64,000 nt of DNA from Providencia alcalifaciens (GTDB lineage Bacteria; Pseudomonadota; Gammaproteobacteria; Enterobacterales; Enterobacteriaceae). The translations under genes were made by a program, and so were the position numbers. The stretch spans positions 3,596,001-3,660,000 of the forward strand of contig NZ_CP084296.1 in NCBI RefSeq assembly GCF_020271745.1. The letters run 5' to 3'. Below the pieces are notes generated by a model, which saw only the letters and a program-made list of their open reading frames with translations, was not told the DNA's origin and ran no database searches. Shown here one piece after another: positions 38,146-48,301 of this stretch (positions are counted from its first letter, which is position 1; each line of letters starts with the position of its first letter).

Positions 38146-39228
38146 CTAGCCTTCTGCTTTTTCTGTTGTCTCACTATCACTCAAATCTTGTGGCCACACG
38201 TTAATCACCGCTTTGATTAAGGTTGCTAGCGGGATAGCAAAAAACACCCCCCAGAATCCCCATAATCCGCCGAAAATGACCACTGACAAAATAATCACTA
38301 ATGGATGTAAATTCACCGCTTCAGAATACAACAGCGGTACGACGATGTTACTGTCTAACCCTTGGATCACCAGATAAACAATAAACAGTGACCAGAACTC
38401 GGAACCAATGCCCCATTGGAATAATGCGACTAAAACCACCGGAATGGTGGCCGCCACAGCACCGATATACGGAATCAAAACAGAAACCCCAACCAATACG
38501 GATAACAGCACTGAATAACGCAGATCAAAATAGGCAAAACCAATGTAGGTACAGACGCCAACAATCACCATTTCCGTAACTTTACCACGCAAATAGTTAG
38601 TAATTTGCTGATTCATCTCTAGCCAAACTTTACTGACTAACAGGCGATTTTTCGGTAACAGTTTTAAAAAACTTTTTGCGATTTTTTCTTTATCTTTTAA
38701 TAAGAAAAACATCATCAGTGGCACTAAAACCAGATAGATTGCTAACGTGAAAATACCAATTAATGAAGCAACTGACGCTTTCACCACAGATTCCGCAACA
38801 ACTGACAACCTACTGCGCACATTATCTGCCATCATATCAATGATGCCAGCATCAACCAGTGCAGGATATTGCTCCGGTAATCGGCGAGCAAACTCGCTAA
38901 AACGATTGACCATGTTAGGTAAATCCGCCACAAGATTAATCCCTTGTTGCCACGCCGTTGGTGCAATAATTAAGATCACCATGGCACTTATTCCAGCAAA
39001 CAAGGTCAAAATGATGCTCACCGCTAAAACGCGGGATAATCCAAGCCGTTGGAGTAAATGTGTTGGCCATTCAAGTAAATATGCCAAGACAATTGCGACT
39101 AATAATGGAGCCAGTATACTGCTGAAGAAAAAAATGACCAGAAAGCCAACAACCAGCAAACTAAACAATGCAACTGCTTGCGGGTCAGCAAAGCGCCGAC
39201 GGTACCATTGTAAAAACATTTCTAACAT
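38146..39228 (-). CDS. perM: PerM, AI-2E-family transporter-like membrane protein
   Basis: This 360-aa protein of the AI-2E exporter superfamily has about seven or eight helices, with the conserved core PLMMFFLLKDKEK (near 170) and LIPYIGAVAATIPV (near 258). E. coli PerM is a putative permease with unclear substrate. The start ATG at 39228 has AGGAG 8 bases upstream. It is divergent from bepA, as in E. coli. Confidence 0.92.
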   Translation of the reverse strand: MLEMFLQWYRRRFADPQAVALFSLLVVGFLVIFFFSSILAPLLVAIVLAYLLEWPTHLLQRLGLSRVLAVSIILTLFAGISAMVILIIAPTAWQQGINLVADLPNMVNRFSEFARRLPEQYPALVDAGIIDMMADNVRSRLSVVAESVVKASVASLIGIFTLAIYLVLVPLMMFFLLKDKEKIAKSFLKLLPKNRLLVSKVWLEMNQQITNYLRGKVTEMVIVGVCTYIGFAYFDLRYSVLLSVLVGVSVLIPYIGAVAATIPVVLVALFQWGIGSEFWSLFIVYLVIQGLDSNIVVPLLYSEAVNLHPLVIILSVVIFGGLWGFWGVFFAIPLATLIKAVINVWPQDLSDSETTEKAEG

Positions 39229-39371
39229 TCATTGGCTCCTGGGAATGTAAAACAAAGACAGTTCCTAAATTAAAGAAAATTATACCGAATAACAGATTTT
39301 GCGATAGCTTTTGCTATCATATCTCCCAATTAATTCGTATTTTCTGTAGGTAATAAGTGAAGATATGCACT

Positions 39372-40838
39372 ATGACTAAAAAATTGAAATATCCACTGCT
39401 CGCTATCCTGATATCCGCACTTCTCCATGGTGCTGTATTACCTGCCTATAGTGCTGTTGAAGATACCCTGCCTGATATTGGTACAACTGCAGGAGGAACT
39501 CTCAGCATTAACCAAGAAATCATTATGGGTGATGCCATTACTCGTCAAATTCGAGGAAGTACCCCCCTCATTTATGACCCATTACTGACCCAGTACGTGA
39601 ATAAGCTGGGACAACGTTTAGTGACGAATGCAGATTCTGTCAAAACACCATTTAAGTTTTACCTTGTCAATAACCCGAATATTAACGCTTACGCCTATTT
39701 TGGCGGTAACGTGGTTCTTCACTCTGCGCTATTTCGTTATAGCCAAAATGAGAGCCAGCTTGCTTCCGTTATGGCGCACGAAATCTCCCACGTGACTCAG
39801 CGCCACCTCGCGCGAATGATGGAAGACCAAAAAGCCACAACGCCATTAGCCATCGCGGGCACTATCGGTTCTCTATTACTGGTGATGGCGAACCCACAAG
39901 CTGGTTTCGCCGCATTAACGGGAACATTCGCGGGAGTGCAACAAGGGATGATCAGCTTTACACAAGCCAATGAGCAAGAAGCCGACCGCATTGGTTTACA
40001 AACGTTACGCCGCTCTGGGTTTGACCCCCATGCCATGGCTGATTTTATGCAAATCATGTCTGACCAAACTCGCTATATGTCTAAACCGCCAGAAATTTTG
40101 CTGACTCACCCCTTACCAGACAGCCGTTTAGCCGATGCCCGTAACCGTTCAAACCAATATCCGAAAGTCCATGCCCCATCCTCATTAGACTTTATGTTGG
40201 CACGCGTTCGCATTTTGTCTATGTATAGCCCGGCAGATCAACGCAATGCGCTAGACCAAATCATCGAAAACTACAGTAAAGGCAATGCTCAAGAGCAAAT
40301 GGCGGCGAAGTACGGCAAAGCATTATTGTTATCTCAAGATAAAAAATACAGTGAAGCGGGCGTTATTATTTCTGAGTTGTTAGCTAAACAGCCTGATAAC
40401 CCGTGGTTTATCGATTCCATGACAGATATCGATATTGAGCAAAAACAAGTCAGTAAAGCTATCGCTCGCCTGAAAGATGCCTTGAAGAAATCGCCGAAAA
40501 ATACGGTATTTATTGTTAACCTTGCGAACGCATATGTCAGCAACGGGCAGTATAAAGATGCCACTAACTTATTGAATAAATACACGTTTGATTACCCTGA
40601 TGACCCTATTGGTTGGGATCTGCTGGCTGAAGCCTCAGCAAAACTTGGGGATCGCAATGCAGAATTGGCGGCGTATGCCGAAGGCATGGCACTGCGCGGT
40701 AACTATGACACTGCCATTAATTATTTAAGTGAAGCGAGCCGTAAAAGCCGCTTAGGCAGTTATGAACAACAACGTTTTGATGCGCGAATCGATGAACTCA
40801 CTCGATTAAAAGAGCGCGATAGCAACGCAAAACCGTAA
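39372..40838 (+). CDS. bepA: BepA, periplasmic metalloprotease/chaperone
   Basis: BepA assists LptD assembly and degrades misfolded BamA/LptD. The 488-aa protein has a signal peptide ([24 protein letters not shown]), the M48 zinc motif [12 protein letters not shown] (near residue 135), the third ligand NEQEADRIG (near 200) and a TPR domain from about 305 to the end. GTG at 39357 is an alternative start with AGG at fair spacing; ATG at 39372 gives the length and N-terminus expected. It is followed by yfgD after 12 bases. Confidence 0.94.
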   Translation: MTKKLKYPLLAILISALLHGAVLPAYSAVEDTLPDIGTTAGGTLSINQEIIMGDAITRQIRGSTPLIYDPLLTQYVNKLGQRLVTNADSVKTPFKFYLVNNPNINAYAYFGGNVVLHSALFRYSQNESQLASVMAHEISHVTQRHLARMMEDQKATTPLAIAGTIGSLLLVMANPQAGFAALTGTFAGVQQGMISFTQANEQEADRIGLQTLRRSGFDPHAMADFMQIMSDQTRYMSKPPEILLTHPLPDSRLADARNRSNQYPKVHAPSSLDFMLARVRILSMYSPADQRNALDQIIENYSKGNAQEQMAAKYGKALLLSQDKKYSEAGVIISELLAKQPDNPWFIDSMTDIDIEQKQVSKAIARLKDALKKSPKNTVFIVNLANAYVSNGQYKDATNLLNKYTFDYPDDPIGWDLLAEASAKLGDRNAELAAYAEGMALRGNYDTAINYLSEASRKSRLGSYEQQRFDARIDELTRLKERDSNAKP

Positions 40839-40850
40839 GGAATAAAGATA

Positions 40851-41207
40851 ATGACGGATTCAATTAAAATTTATCACAACCCTCGCTGCTCCAAAAGCCG
40901 TGAAACACTGGCTTTATTGCAAGAAAAAGGCATCACGCCAACGGTGGTTGAATATTTAACGACGCCACCTTCAGTGGCTGATATTGAAAAATTACTGAAG
41001 ATGCTTGGATTCACTGATGCTCGTCAGTTAATGCGCACCAAAGAAGATATCTATAAAGAGTTAAAATTAGCGGATAACAGCGTCACTCAAGGGCAGCTTA
41101 TTCAAGCCATGCATGACAATCCAAAATTAATTGAGCGCCCGATTGTGGTAAACGGTAAAAAAGCCAAGTTGGGTCGACCACCTGAGCAAGTGCTAGAAAT
41201 TTTATAA
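40851..41207 (+). CDS. yfgD: YfgD, ArsC-family reductase-like protein
   Basis: This 118-aa ArsC-fold protein has the redox Cys in YHNPRCSKSRETL (near residue 13) and LIERPIVVNGKKAKLGRPPE near the C-terminus. It has the same position and size as E. coli YfgD. Arsenate reductase activity is not established for this subgroup. It is co-transcribed with bepA and followed by a hairpin terminator. Confidence 0.93.
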   Translation: MTDSIKIYHNPRCSKSRETLALLQEKGITPTVVEYLTTPPSVADIEKLLKMLGFTDARQLMRTKEDIYKELKLADNSVTQGQLIQAMHDNPKLIERPIVVNGKKAKLGRPPEQVLEIL

Positions 41208-41214
41208 ACAGACT

Positions 41215-41245
41215 ATTTGGCAGTCGATGGGCTGCCAAATTTTTA
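41215..41245 (+). terminator. Terminator of bepA-yfgD
   Basis: ATTTGGCAG (41215-41223) pairs with CTGCCAAAT (41232-41240), followed by TTTTT. It touches the hda stop codon on the other strand. Confidence 0.8.
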
Positions 41246-41944
41246 TAATTTGAGAATGTCTTTAACGAAAGGAATGGTCATTTTACGCTGAGCGACAATC
41301 GAAGCATGATCAAGCTTATTTAAGATATCAAATAAGGTGCCCATCTTTCTGTCTAACCGTTTTAATACAAACCGGCAAACATCTTCAGGCAATTCAAATC
41401 CACGAATACTGGCACGTAATTGCAGCGCACAAATTTTGTCTTCATCACTTAAAGGGTGCAGTTTATAAATTTGCCCCCAATCGAGGCGAGAAGCTAAATC
41501 CGGGAGTTTCAAATCAATCTGGCGCGGTGGACGGTCCCCGGTGATGAGTAAGCACGTTCGACCAATTTCTAAAATGCGGTTATACAGATTGAAGATGGCC
41601 ATTTCCCACTCTTCATCTCCCGCGATGCATTGAATATTATCAATACAGACCAGAGAGAGATGTTCCATACCTTCGAGCACATCGGGCACAAAGTAAGCGC
41701 GCTTATCCAGCGGTACATAACCTACAGCAACACCTTGCTCAGACAACTCAGCACATGCCGCATGCAGTAAATGACTCTTCCCGCCCCCTTCTCTTGACCA
41801 GTAATAGATATAACTACCATGAGGCTGATTAATCGCCGTTTTGAGCGCAGAGAGTAATCCCTCATTTTCCCCAGCATAGAAACTGGCAAAGGTTTCATCA
41901 TCAGGAAGAGAAAGTGGTAATGAGAGTTGAGATGGTGTATTCAG
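41243..41944 (-). CDS. hda: Hda, DnaA inactivation factor (CTG start)
   Basis: Hda is an AAA+ protein that, with the loaded DNA clamp, promotes DnaA-ATP hydrolysis (RIDA) and prevents over-initiation. With standard start codons the frame seems to begin inside the protein (TTG at 41746). Reading upstream, it continues through the Walker A motif [17 protein letters not shown] to CTG-AAT-ACA-CCA ([10 protein letters not shown]), with GAGG 6 bases before the CTG and a stop (TGA, 41966-41968) upstream. A CTG start gives 233 aa, exactly the E. coli length; E. coli hda is also described as starting at CTG. The clamp-binding QLSLPL motif and [24 protein letters not shown] motifs are intact. Confidence 0.9.
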   Translation of the reverse strand: MNTPSQLSLPLSLPDDETFASFYAGENEGLLSALKTAINQPHGSYIYYWSREGGGKSHLLHAACAELSEQGVAVGYVPLDKRAYFVPDVLEGMEHLSLVCIDNIQCIAGDEEWEMAIFNLYNRILEIGRTCLLITGDRPPRQIDLKLPDLASRLDWGQIYKLHPLSDEDKICALQLRASIRGFELPEDVCRFVLKRLDRKMGTLFDILNKLDHASIVAQRKMTIPFVKDILKL

Positions 41945-42025
41945 AAGCGCCTCTGATTGTACAGTTCAATTAACGCCATTGAGTTTATCATAAATAACAA
42001 GAAGAGATGAACAGCCTGACGGTTA

Positions 42026-42054
42026 ATTGCCGGAGCTTTAGCCACTCCGGCAAT
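42026..42054. terminator. Hairpin between uraA and hda
   Basis: ATTGCCGGAG (42026-42035) pairs with CTCCGGCAAT (42045-42054). The T-rich side is on the plus strand, so it is at best a weak terminator for uraA on the minus strand. It may attenuate read-through into hda. Confidence 0.5.
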
Positions 42055-42074
42055 TTATTTATCTTAATACTGAT

Positions 42075-43370
42075 TTATTTTTTGTTTTCGTCTAAGACTT
42101 TCACTTCTGAAGTCACAAACTGTTTTTCTGGGCGAACAAAGGTAATAAAGCGGAACAACAGCGCCATCAAAATACCGACAATTGTCGCCAACGCCATTCC
42201 TTTCAGTTCTGCTTGACCAATGTGGATCACCGCGCCACTCACACCGATGATTAAAATCACTGAGGTTAAAATCAGGTTTTGTGGTTTGTTATAATCCACT
42301 TTCGAATCAATCAGAACACGAATACCCGAAGCTCCGATTACACCGTACAGTAACAGTGAAACACCGCCCATGACAGGTACTGGCACTAATTGAATCGCTG
42401 CCGCTAATTTACCGACACAAGAGAGTAAGATAGCGATAATTGCCGCGCCACCGATGACCCACGTACTGTAGACCTTAGTAATCGCCATTACGCCAATATT
42501 TTCACCGTACGTGGTATTTGGTGTCGAACCAAAGAAACCCGATAACACGGTAGAGAAACCGTTTGCGAACATGGAACGATGTAAGCCAGGGTTTTTCATT
42601 AAATCGCGCTCAACGATATTCGCTGTCACCACTAGGTGCCCCACGTGTTCCGCAATGACCACTAACGCCGCAGGCAGGATGGTTAAAATCGCGAACCACT
42701 CAAAACGCGGTGTATAGAAAGTCGGAATGGCAAACCATGGCGCTTCAATAACCGGTGTAAAGTCAACAATCCCCATGAAGTAGGAAAGTGCGTAACCTGA
42801 AAGGAAACCGATTAAGATTGGGATAATCGATAAGAATCCACGGAAAACCACAGCACACAAAATAGTGACCGACAATGTGGTGATTGAGATAATTAAGGTA
42901 TTTGAATCAACCGCCGCGCCTTCTTTTGGTAACAGCCCAGCCATGCTAGCTGCGGTTTGCGCTAATTCAAGACCAATAACTGCAACAATCGCCCCCATCG
43001 CTGCGGGTGGGAACATCACGTTGATCCAGCCGCGCCCGGCCACTTTGACGATCAATGCCACGATACAAAATAGCACTCCGCAGATAATAAACCCGCCAAG
43101 CGCTAGCTCATACCCAAGCGGCAGTAAAATTAATACCGGAGAAATAAAGGCGAAGCTCGACCCTAAATAAGCCGGGATTTTGCCCTTACAGATAAATAAA
43201 TACAGCAGCGTACCGATCCCGTTGAATAATAAAATCGTTGCCGGGTTCACGCCAAACAAAATAGGAACAATAACCGTTGCCCCAAACATGGCAAACAAAT
43301 GTTGAAAGCTTAATGGAATGGTTTGTAGTAATGGTGGTCTTTCTTCAACACTTATCGTGCGGCGTGTCAT
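42075..43370 (-). CDS. uraA: UraA, uracil/proton symporter
   Basis: UraA imports uracil with H+ (NCS2/NAT family, 14 segments). The 431-aa protein is close to E. coli UraA. The substrate-site segments AEHVGHLVVTANI (near residue 240) and FFGSTPNTTYGENIGVMA (near 282) are intact. The ATG at 43370 has AGAGGA 8 bases upstream; ATGs at 43376 and 43379 are too close to the Shine-Dalgarno sequence. It lies downstream of upp, separated by a terminator hairpin, forming the usual upp-uraA unit. Confidence 0.96.
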   Translation of the reverse strand: MTRRTISVEERPPLLQTIPLSFQHLFAMFGATVIVPILFGVNPATILLFNGIGTLLYLFICKGKIPAYLGSSFAFISPVLILLPLGYELALGGFIICGVLFCIVALIVKVAGRGWINVMFPPAAMGAIVAVIGLELAQTAASMAGLLPKEGAAVDSNTLIISITTLSVTILCAVVFRGFLSIIPILIGFLSGYALSYFMGIVDFTPVIEAPWFAIPTFYTPRFEWFAILTILPAALVVIAEHVGHLVVTANIVERDLMKNPGLHRSMFANGFSTVLSGFFGSTPNTTYGENIGVMAITKVYSTWVIGGAAIIAILLSCVGKLAAAIQLVPVPVMGGVSLLLYGVIGASGIRVLIDSKVDYNKPQNLILTSVILIIGVSGAVIHIGQAELKGMALATIVGILMALLFRFITFVRPEKQFVTSEVKVLDENKK

Positions 43371-43412
43371 GCTCATCATCCTCTTATGCGTCGTGAATAT
43401 TATTTTTTTATC

Positions 43413-43442
43413 AAAAAAAAGCCGACTCTTCAGTCGGCTTCA
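43413..43442 (-). terminator. Terminator/attenuator between upp and uraA
   Basis: AAGCCGACT-GAAG-AGTCGGCTTTTTTTT on the minus strand, strong stem and U-run. It probably reduces uraA relative to upp. Confidence 0.85.
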
Positions 43443-43445
43443 TTA

Positions 43446-44072
43446 TTATTTAGTACCAAATATCTTATCGCCCGCGTCTCCTAGACCCGGAACAATGTAA
43501 CCTTCATCATTTAAGTGTTGGTCAATTGAAGCCGTGTACAATTCAACGTCTGGGTGCGCTGCTTCTAATGCAGCAATACCTTCCGGTGCAGCAACTAAAA
43601 CTAAGACTTTAATTGAATTACAGCCGGATTTTTTCAGAAGGTCGATGGTTGCAATCATAGAACCACCGGTTGCTAACATTGGGTCTACAATCAGCGCCAT
43701 GCGCTCATCAATGTTAGAAACTAATTTTTGGAAATAAGGGACAGGTTGTAACGTTTCTTCATCACGGTAAATACCCACTACGCTGATACGTGCACTTGGG
43801 ATGCTTTCCAATACGCCGTTCATCATGCCAATACCGGCACGTAGAATAGGAACTACAGTGATTTTTTTACCTTTAATTTGTTCAATTTCTACAGGACCAC
43901 ACCAACCATCAATTGTTACTTTTTCAGTTTCTAGGTCAGCGGTCGCTTCATAAGTCAGTAGGCTACCAACCTCTGAGGCCAGTTCACGAAAGCGCTTAGT
44001 GCTTATGTCATGATCTCGCATCAGGCCGAGTTTATGTTTAACGAGAGGGTGTTTTACCTCAACGATCTTCAT
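43446..44072 (-). CDS. upp: Upp, uracil phosphoribosyltransferase
   Basis: Upp salvages uracil to UMP with PRPP. It is 208 aa, the E. coli length. The PRPP-binding motif [10 protein letters not shown] (near residue 130) and the uracil-binding [12 protein letters not shown] near the C-terminus are intact, and the N-terminal [20 protein letters not shown] is almost identical to E. coli. It is divergent from purM. Confidence 0.97.
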   Translation of the reverse strand: MKIVEVKHPLVKHKLGLMRDHDISTKRFRELASEVGSLLTYEATADLETEKVTIDGWCGPVEIEQIKGKKITVVPILRAGIGMMNGVLESIPSARISVVGIYRDEETLQPVPYFQKLVSNIDERMALIVDPMLATGGSMIATIDLLKKSGCNSIKVLVLVAAPEGIAALEAAHPDVELYTASIDQHLNDEGYIVPGLGDAGDKIFGTK

Positions 44073-44309
44073 GGGTTTCTCCTACTTTTTTAAAACGTCA
44101 CCGGACAAAAAAATCGCGGGATTATACCGCTTTTTTCCCTCAATGCCACTAGTATCATCTTGATTCAGGTCAAACAATCATCAATCAGGCGTTATTTGCT
44201 TAATTAGTATACACATACTATTTTTTATGGTGTAGGGCGCGAATAAAATCATGCGCTTTGCATCACGACATCACAATTTATTGCATCAAATATTTCAGTC
44301 AGAAAGCTA

Positions 44310-44338
44310 TCGCAAACGTTTGCGGAGCCTGATAGAAT
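44310..44338 (+). promoter_or_regulatory. purMN promoter region with PurR box
   Basis: TCGCAAACGTTTGCGG (44310-44325) matches the PurR consensus at 14 of 16 positions with a perfect core palindrome. TAGAAT (44333-44338) follows as a likely -10, so PurR would cover the -35 region. Confidence 0.8.
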
Positions 44339-44390
44339 ATCGGCAAATGAAGTTATTTTTTTCCAAAATGCAATTGCCTTGGGGGCCGTA

Positions 44391-45431
44391 GTGACTGATA
44401 AAACCTCTCTCAGCTATAAAGATGCCGGTGTTGATATTGATGCAGGTAACGCATTGGTTGAACGTATCAAAGGTGTGGTGAAAGAAACTCGCCGTCCAGA
44501 AGTAATGGGAGGATTGGGAGGGTTCGGCGCACTGTGTGCCCTGCCACAAAAATACCGCGAGCCTGTTTTAGTATCAGGCACTGACGGTGTGGGAACTAAA
44601 CTACGCCTCGCGATGGACTTAAAACGTCATGAATCCATCGGTATCGATTTAGTCGCTATGTGCGTCAACGACCTGATTGTCCAAGGTGCTGAGCCACTGT
44701 TCTTCTTAGACTATTATGCAACTGGCAAGCTGGATGTGGATACCGCTGCAAGCGTGATCACCGGTATCGCGGAAGGCTGTAAGCAGTCTGGCTGTGCATT
44801 AGTCGGTGGTGAAACCGCTGAAATGCCAGGCATGTACCACGGCGAAGATTATGATGTTGCAGGCTTCTGTGTGGGTGTCGTTGAGCGCTCTGAAATTATT
44901 GATGGCACAAAAGTCAGCGCAGGCGACGCGCTGATCGCGTTAGCCTCAAGCGGTCCTCACTCTAACGGTTACTCATTAGTGCGTAAAATTCTGGAAGTCA
45001 GCAAAACCAATCCAGAAACCACGCAATTGGCGGGCAAACCTCTCGCTGACCATCTGTTAGAACCAACCCGTATTTATGTTAAAAATGTCTTAGAATTGAT
45101 CGCTAAAAACGATATTCATGCCATTGCACACATTACTGGCGGCGGCTTCTGGGAAAATATTCCTCGCGTTTTACCTGACAACACTCAAGCTATCATTGAC
45201 GGCAACAGCTGGGAATGGCCTGCGGTATTCGAATGGCTGCAACAAGCAGGTGATGTCACCACCCACGAAATGTATCGCACATTTAACTGCGGCGTGGGTA
45301 TCATCATTGCTCTGCCGCAAACCGAAGTTGAGTCCGCATTAAAACTGCTAACTACGCTAGGTGAAAATGCTTGGCAGATCGGGACAATTGCTGAATTACC
45401 TGCGGGTGAAGAGCAGGTTGTTATCCGCTAA
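44391..45431 (+). CDS. purM: PurM, phosphoribosylformylglycinamidine cyclo-ligase (AIR synthetase)
   Basis: PurM closes the imidazole ring (FGAM to AIR, ATP-dependent). The 346-aa protein has [21 protein letters not shown] (near residue 65) and [11 protein letters not shown] (near 140) motifs. It starts with GTG at 44391 (GTG-ACT-GAT-AAA), as E. coli purM does, with GGGGG 6 bases upstream; no ATG is available. The stop overlaps the purN start by 1 base. Confidence 0.96.
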   Translation: MTDKTSLSYKDAGVDIDAGNALVERIKGVVKETRRPEVMGGLGGFGALCALPQKYREPVLVSGTDGVGTKLRLAMDLKRHESIGIDLVAMCVNDLIVQGAEPLFFLDYYATGKLDVDTAASVITGIAEGCKQSGCALVGGETAEMPGMYHGEDYDVAGFCVGVVERSEIIDGTKVSAGDALIALASSGPHSNGYSLVRKILEVSKTNPETTQLAGKPLADHLLEPTRIYVKNVLELIAKNDIHAIAHITGGGFWENIPRVLPDNTQAIIDGNSWEWPAVFEWLQQAGDVTTHEMYRTFNCGVGIIIALPQTEVESALKLLTTLGENAWQIGTIAELPAGEEQVVIR

Positions 45432-46069
45432 TGAAAAACATCGTTGTTTTGATTTCAGGCAGTGGCAGTAATTTACAATCGATGATTGATGCCTGCCAAC
45501 GCCATGAAATCGACGGGCAAATCGTCGCGGTGATCAGTAATAAAAGTGATGCTTACGGTTTGGTTCGCGCACAAGAGGCTGGCATTCCAGCCCTTTGTGT
45601 TAGCTCAAAAGCGTTCACCGACCGCCAAGCTTACGATGCTGCACTGTTAGACGCTATCGAGCAGTATCAACCGGATTTAGTGGTCTTGGCTGGGTTTATG
45701 CGCATTTTAACCCCTGAGTTTGTGAAACATTTCACAGGGAAAATGCTGAATATTCACCCGTCTTTGCTGCCTAAATATCCGGGGCTGCATACCCATCGAC
45801 GCGCACTTGAAAATGGCGATAGCGAACACGGCACTTCCGTGCATTTTGTTACCGAAGAGCTCGATGGCGGCCCAATTATTTTGCAAGGGCATGTGCCTGT
45901 TTTACCGCAAGACACCGAAGACGATTTGGTTGAACGCGTTAAGCTGCAAGAGCACCTGATTTATCCTCAAGTTATTGCGTGGTTTGTTTCTGGTCGCCTC
46001 GTGATGCAAGAGGGTAAAGCCCTGCTCGATGGCCAGCCGTTATCGGCAACGGGTTATCAAGCAAATTAA
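45431..46069 (+). CDS. purN: PurN, GAR formyltransferase
   Basis: PurN transfers a formyl group from 10-formyl-THF to GAR. The 212-aa length equals that of E. coli. VLISGSGSNLQ at the N-terminus binds the phosphate, and the catalytic Asn/His/Asp are in MLNIHPSLLPKYPGLHTH and EELDGGPI (about residues 106, 108 and 144). TAATG overlap with purM means coupled translation. A 12-bp hairpin follows. Confidence 0.97.
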   Translation: MKNIVVLISGSGSNLQSMIDACQRHEIDGQIVAVISNKSDAYGLVRAQEAGIPALCVSSKAFTDRQAYDAALLDAIEQYQPDLVVLAGFMRILTPEFVKHFTGKMLNIHPSLLPKYPGLHTHRRALENGDSEHGTSVHFVTEELDGGPIILQGHVPVLPQDTEDDLVERVKLQEHLIYPQVIAWFVSGRLVMQEGKALLDGQPLSATGYQAN

Positions 46070-46093
46070 TACGCAGTTAGGTAAGTTTAAATG

Positions 46094-46130
46094 TATTCGC
46101 TCAGATTTGGTTGGCAGGTCTGAGCGAATA
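46094..46130. terminator. 12-bp hairpin after purN
   Basis: TATTCGCTCAGA (46094-46105) pairs perfectly with TCTGAGCGAATA (46119-46130). No U-tract follows. It is a likely 3' boundary of purMN next to the ars cassette. Confidence 0.5.
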
Positions 46131-46183
46131 ACGGATACCTGAGTGAAGTAAACAGACACCCCCAATGATATTAGCCCGAAAGA

Positions 46184-46609
46184 TTATTTAACTCGTTTTC
46201 CAGTTTCATCAATGACCTTTTTACCATCCTCTTTAGTAAAAGAGCCTTTCTGAGTTTCGGGTAAAATATCCAGCACAACTTCTGAGGGACGACAAAGAGC
46301 TGTACCAAGCGACGTAACTACAATTGGTCGATTAATCAGGATCGGATGCTGGAGCATAAAATCAATCAACTGCTCATCCGAGAACTTGTCTTCATCAAGA
46401 CCCAATTCCTCATAAGGTTCAACGTTCTTACGCAGCAATGCACGTACAGAAATTCCCATATCTGAAGTTAGTTTGATAAGCTCATCGCGGGTTGGTGGTG
46501 CATCAAGATAGTAGATAATGGTCGGTTCGTTGCCACTGTTACGTATCATCTCCAGTGTGTTACGTGAAGTGCCACAGGCTGGGTTGTGATAAATAGTAAT
46601 GTTGCTCAT
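46184..46609 (-). CDS. arsC: ArsC, glutaredoxin-dependent arsenate reductase
   Basis: ArsC reduces arsenate to arsenite for extrusion. It has 141 aa, the size of plasmid and chromosomal enteric ArsC. The catalytic Cys12 lies in IYHNPACGTSRNTLEMI, with the Arg residues in ALLRKN, LINRPIVV and ALCRPSE. This is a true arsenate reductase, in contrast to YfgD and YffB in the same window. It is the last gene of arsRBC, 12 bases after arsB. Confidence 0.95.
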   Translation of the reverse strand: MSNITIYHNPACGTSRNTLEMIRNSGNEPTIIYYLDAPPTRDELIKLTSDMGISVRALLRKNVEPYEELGLDEDKFSDEQLIDFMLQHPILINRPIVVTSLGTALCRPSEVVLDILPETQKGSFTKEDGKKVIDETGKRVK

Positions 46610-46621
46610 ATCAGTATCTCA

Positions 46622-47911
46622 TTACAAAGTGATAGATAGCCGCCACGCTAGCGCAGCCAGAGTAAAAAATAATACTGGCAAGGTCATGATAATGCCGGTG
46701 CGGAAGTAATACCCCCACGTGATTGTCATATTTTTTTGTGCCAGCACATGAAGCCATAATAGTGTAGCAAGACTGCCTATCGGGGTGATTTTAGGACCTA
46801 AGTCGCAACCAATCACATTGGCGTAAATCATTGCCTCCTTAATGACACCAGTCGCAGCACTCCCGTCAATCGATAGTGCGCCAATCAGTACCGTCGGCAT
46901 ATTGTTCATCATCGACGACAGAAATGCTGTCAGGAAGCCAGTACCAAACGTGGCAGCCCACAAACCGTTGTCTGCCAGCATATTGAGTACGGAAGAAAGA
47001 TACTCAGTGAGTCCTGCATTACGTAGACCATAGACGACCAAATACATACCCAGCGAGAAAATCACTATCTGCCAAGGTGCACCACGAAGCACTTTCCCGG
47101 TATCAATGGCTTGTCCCCTCTTGGCCACCACTAACAATACCACTGCGCCAACAGCAGCTATAGCGCTGACAGGGATCCCCAACGGCTCCAGAACAAAGAA
47201 ACCGACCAGCAGGAACAACAGAACAACCCAGCCTGCCCTAAACGTCGCAGGATCCTTAATCGCACTGCTAGGCATCCTCAGCAATGAAACGTCATATCTG
47301 GCAGGAATATCGCGGCGGAAGAAAAGATGCAACATGACCAGCGTGGCAGCAATGGCCGCCAGATTCACAGGAACCATCACGGAGGCATACTGCGTAAATC
47401 CCAGACCGAAGAAATCCGCTGAAACAATATTGACTAGGTTAGAGACAATCAGCGGTAGGCTAGCGGTATCAGCGATGAATCCTGCAGCCATGACAAATGC
47501 CAGTGTCGTCCCCTGACTGAACCCCAGAGCGAGTAACATTGCAATCACAATCGGTGTCAGTATCAAGGCTGCACCGTCGTTTGCAAACAGTGCAGCAACA
47601 GCAGCACCAAGCAGGATTATCCAGGTAAACAACAGACGACCGCGCCCGTTCCCCCAGCGGGAAACATGCAATGCAGCCCATTCAAAGAAACCAGATTCAT
47701 CTAGCAGTAAGCTGATGATGATGACCGCAATAAATGCTGCTGTCGCATTCCAGACGATATGCCAGACGACGGGGATATCATCGAATTGAATCACCCCCGT
47801 TCCTAGTGCTAGCACAGCTCCAATACTTGCACTCCAGCCAATACTGAGTCCTTTAGGTTGCCAGATGACTAGAACCAAGGTCAGTATAAAGATACTCCCG
47901 GCAAGAAACAT
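46622..47911 (-). CDS. arsB: ArsB, arsenite/antimonite efflux pump
   Basis: ArsB extrudes arsenite, antiporting protons. It has 429 aa, the same as E. coli ArsB, with about 12 membrane helices. Typical motifs are present: [15 protein letters not shown] (near residue 107), [13 protein letters not shown] and [22 protein letters not shown] near the end. AAGGA lies 8 bases before the ATG. It stands between arsR and arsC. Base composition looks richer in G+C than the surrounding housekeeping genes, consistent with acquisition. Confidence 0.95.
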   Translation of the reverse strand: MFLAGSIFILTLVLVIWQPKGLSIGWSASIGAVLALGTGVIQFDDIPVVWHIVWNATAAFIAVIIISLLLDESGFFEWAALHVSRWGNGRGRLLFTWIILLGAAVAALFANDGAALILTPIVIAMLLALGFSQGTTLAFVMAAGFIADTASLPLIVSNLVNIVSADFFGLGFTQYASVMVPVNLAAIAATLVMLHLFFRRDIPARYDVSLLRMPSSAIKDPATFRAGWVVLLFLLVGFFVLEPLGIPVSAIAAVGAVVLLVVAKRGQAIDTGKVLRGAPWQIVIFSLGMYLVVYGLRNAGLTEYLSSVLNMLADNGLWAATFGTGFLTAFLSSMMNNMPTVLIGALSIDGSAATGVIKEAMIYANVIGCDLGPKITPIGSLATLLWLHVLAQKNMTITWGYYFRTGIIMTLPVLFFTLAALAWRLSITL

Positions 47912-47956
47912 TTCCAGATTCCTTTATATATGTTTAAGTGTATGTAATTAAACTTA

Positions 47957-48277
47957 TCAGCAAGAAGTACATGCAGATTTTTTCAGGCGTTCACGTATAT
48001 CATCGCGCAGGCAATGCCATGCCGTCGTTATCGTTTCGCTGGCCCATGCAGGAATGTGGGGTGAGAGACGATAGTGAACCCATTTTCCTTCTCGACGATC
48101 TAATACCAGTTCAGCCTCACGCAGGATAGCCATGTGACGAGAAATTTTAGGCTGTGATTCTGTCGTAACCGCACATATATCGCATACGCATAGCTCACCC
48201 GATTCCCGAAGAAGCATGACAATGGCGAGGCGAGTTTCATCCGATAAGATTTTAAAAAGCTGTACTGGTTGTAGCAT
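47957..48277 (-). CDS. arsR: ArsR, arsenite-responsive repressor
   Basis: This 106-aa ArsR/SmtB winged-helix repressor has the arsenic-binding Cys in ELCVCDIC (about residues 29-34) and the recognition helix QPKISRHMAILREAELV. Arsenite binding releases it from the ars promoter. The ATG at 48277 has GGAG 6 bases upstream. It ends 45 bases before arsB starts. An imperfect inverted repeat lies upstream. Confidence 0.94.
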   Translation of the reverse strand: MLQPVQLFKILSDETRLAIVMLLRESGELCVCDICAVTTESQPKISRHMAILREAELVLDRREGKWVHYRLSPHIPAWASETITTAWHCLRDDIRERLKKSACTSC

Positions 48278-48301
48278 TACTTACTCCGTTTATCATGCTT
48301 G

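Noticed and set aside
41243-41746. Truncated hda (pseudogene) reading
   Set aside because: The missing N-terminus is present in frame upstream and starts at CTG; the gene is intact.
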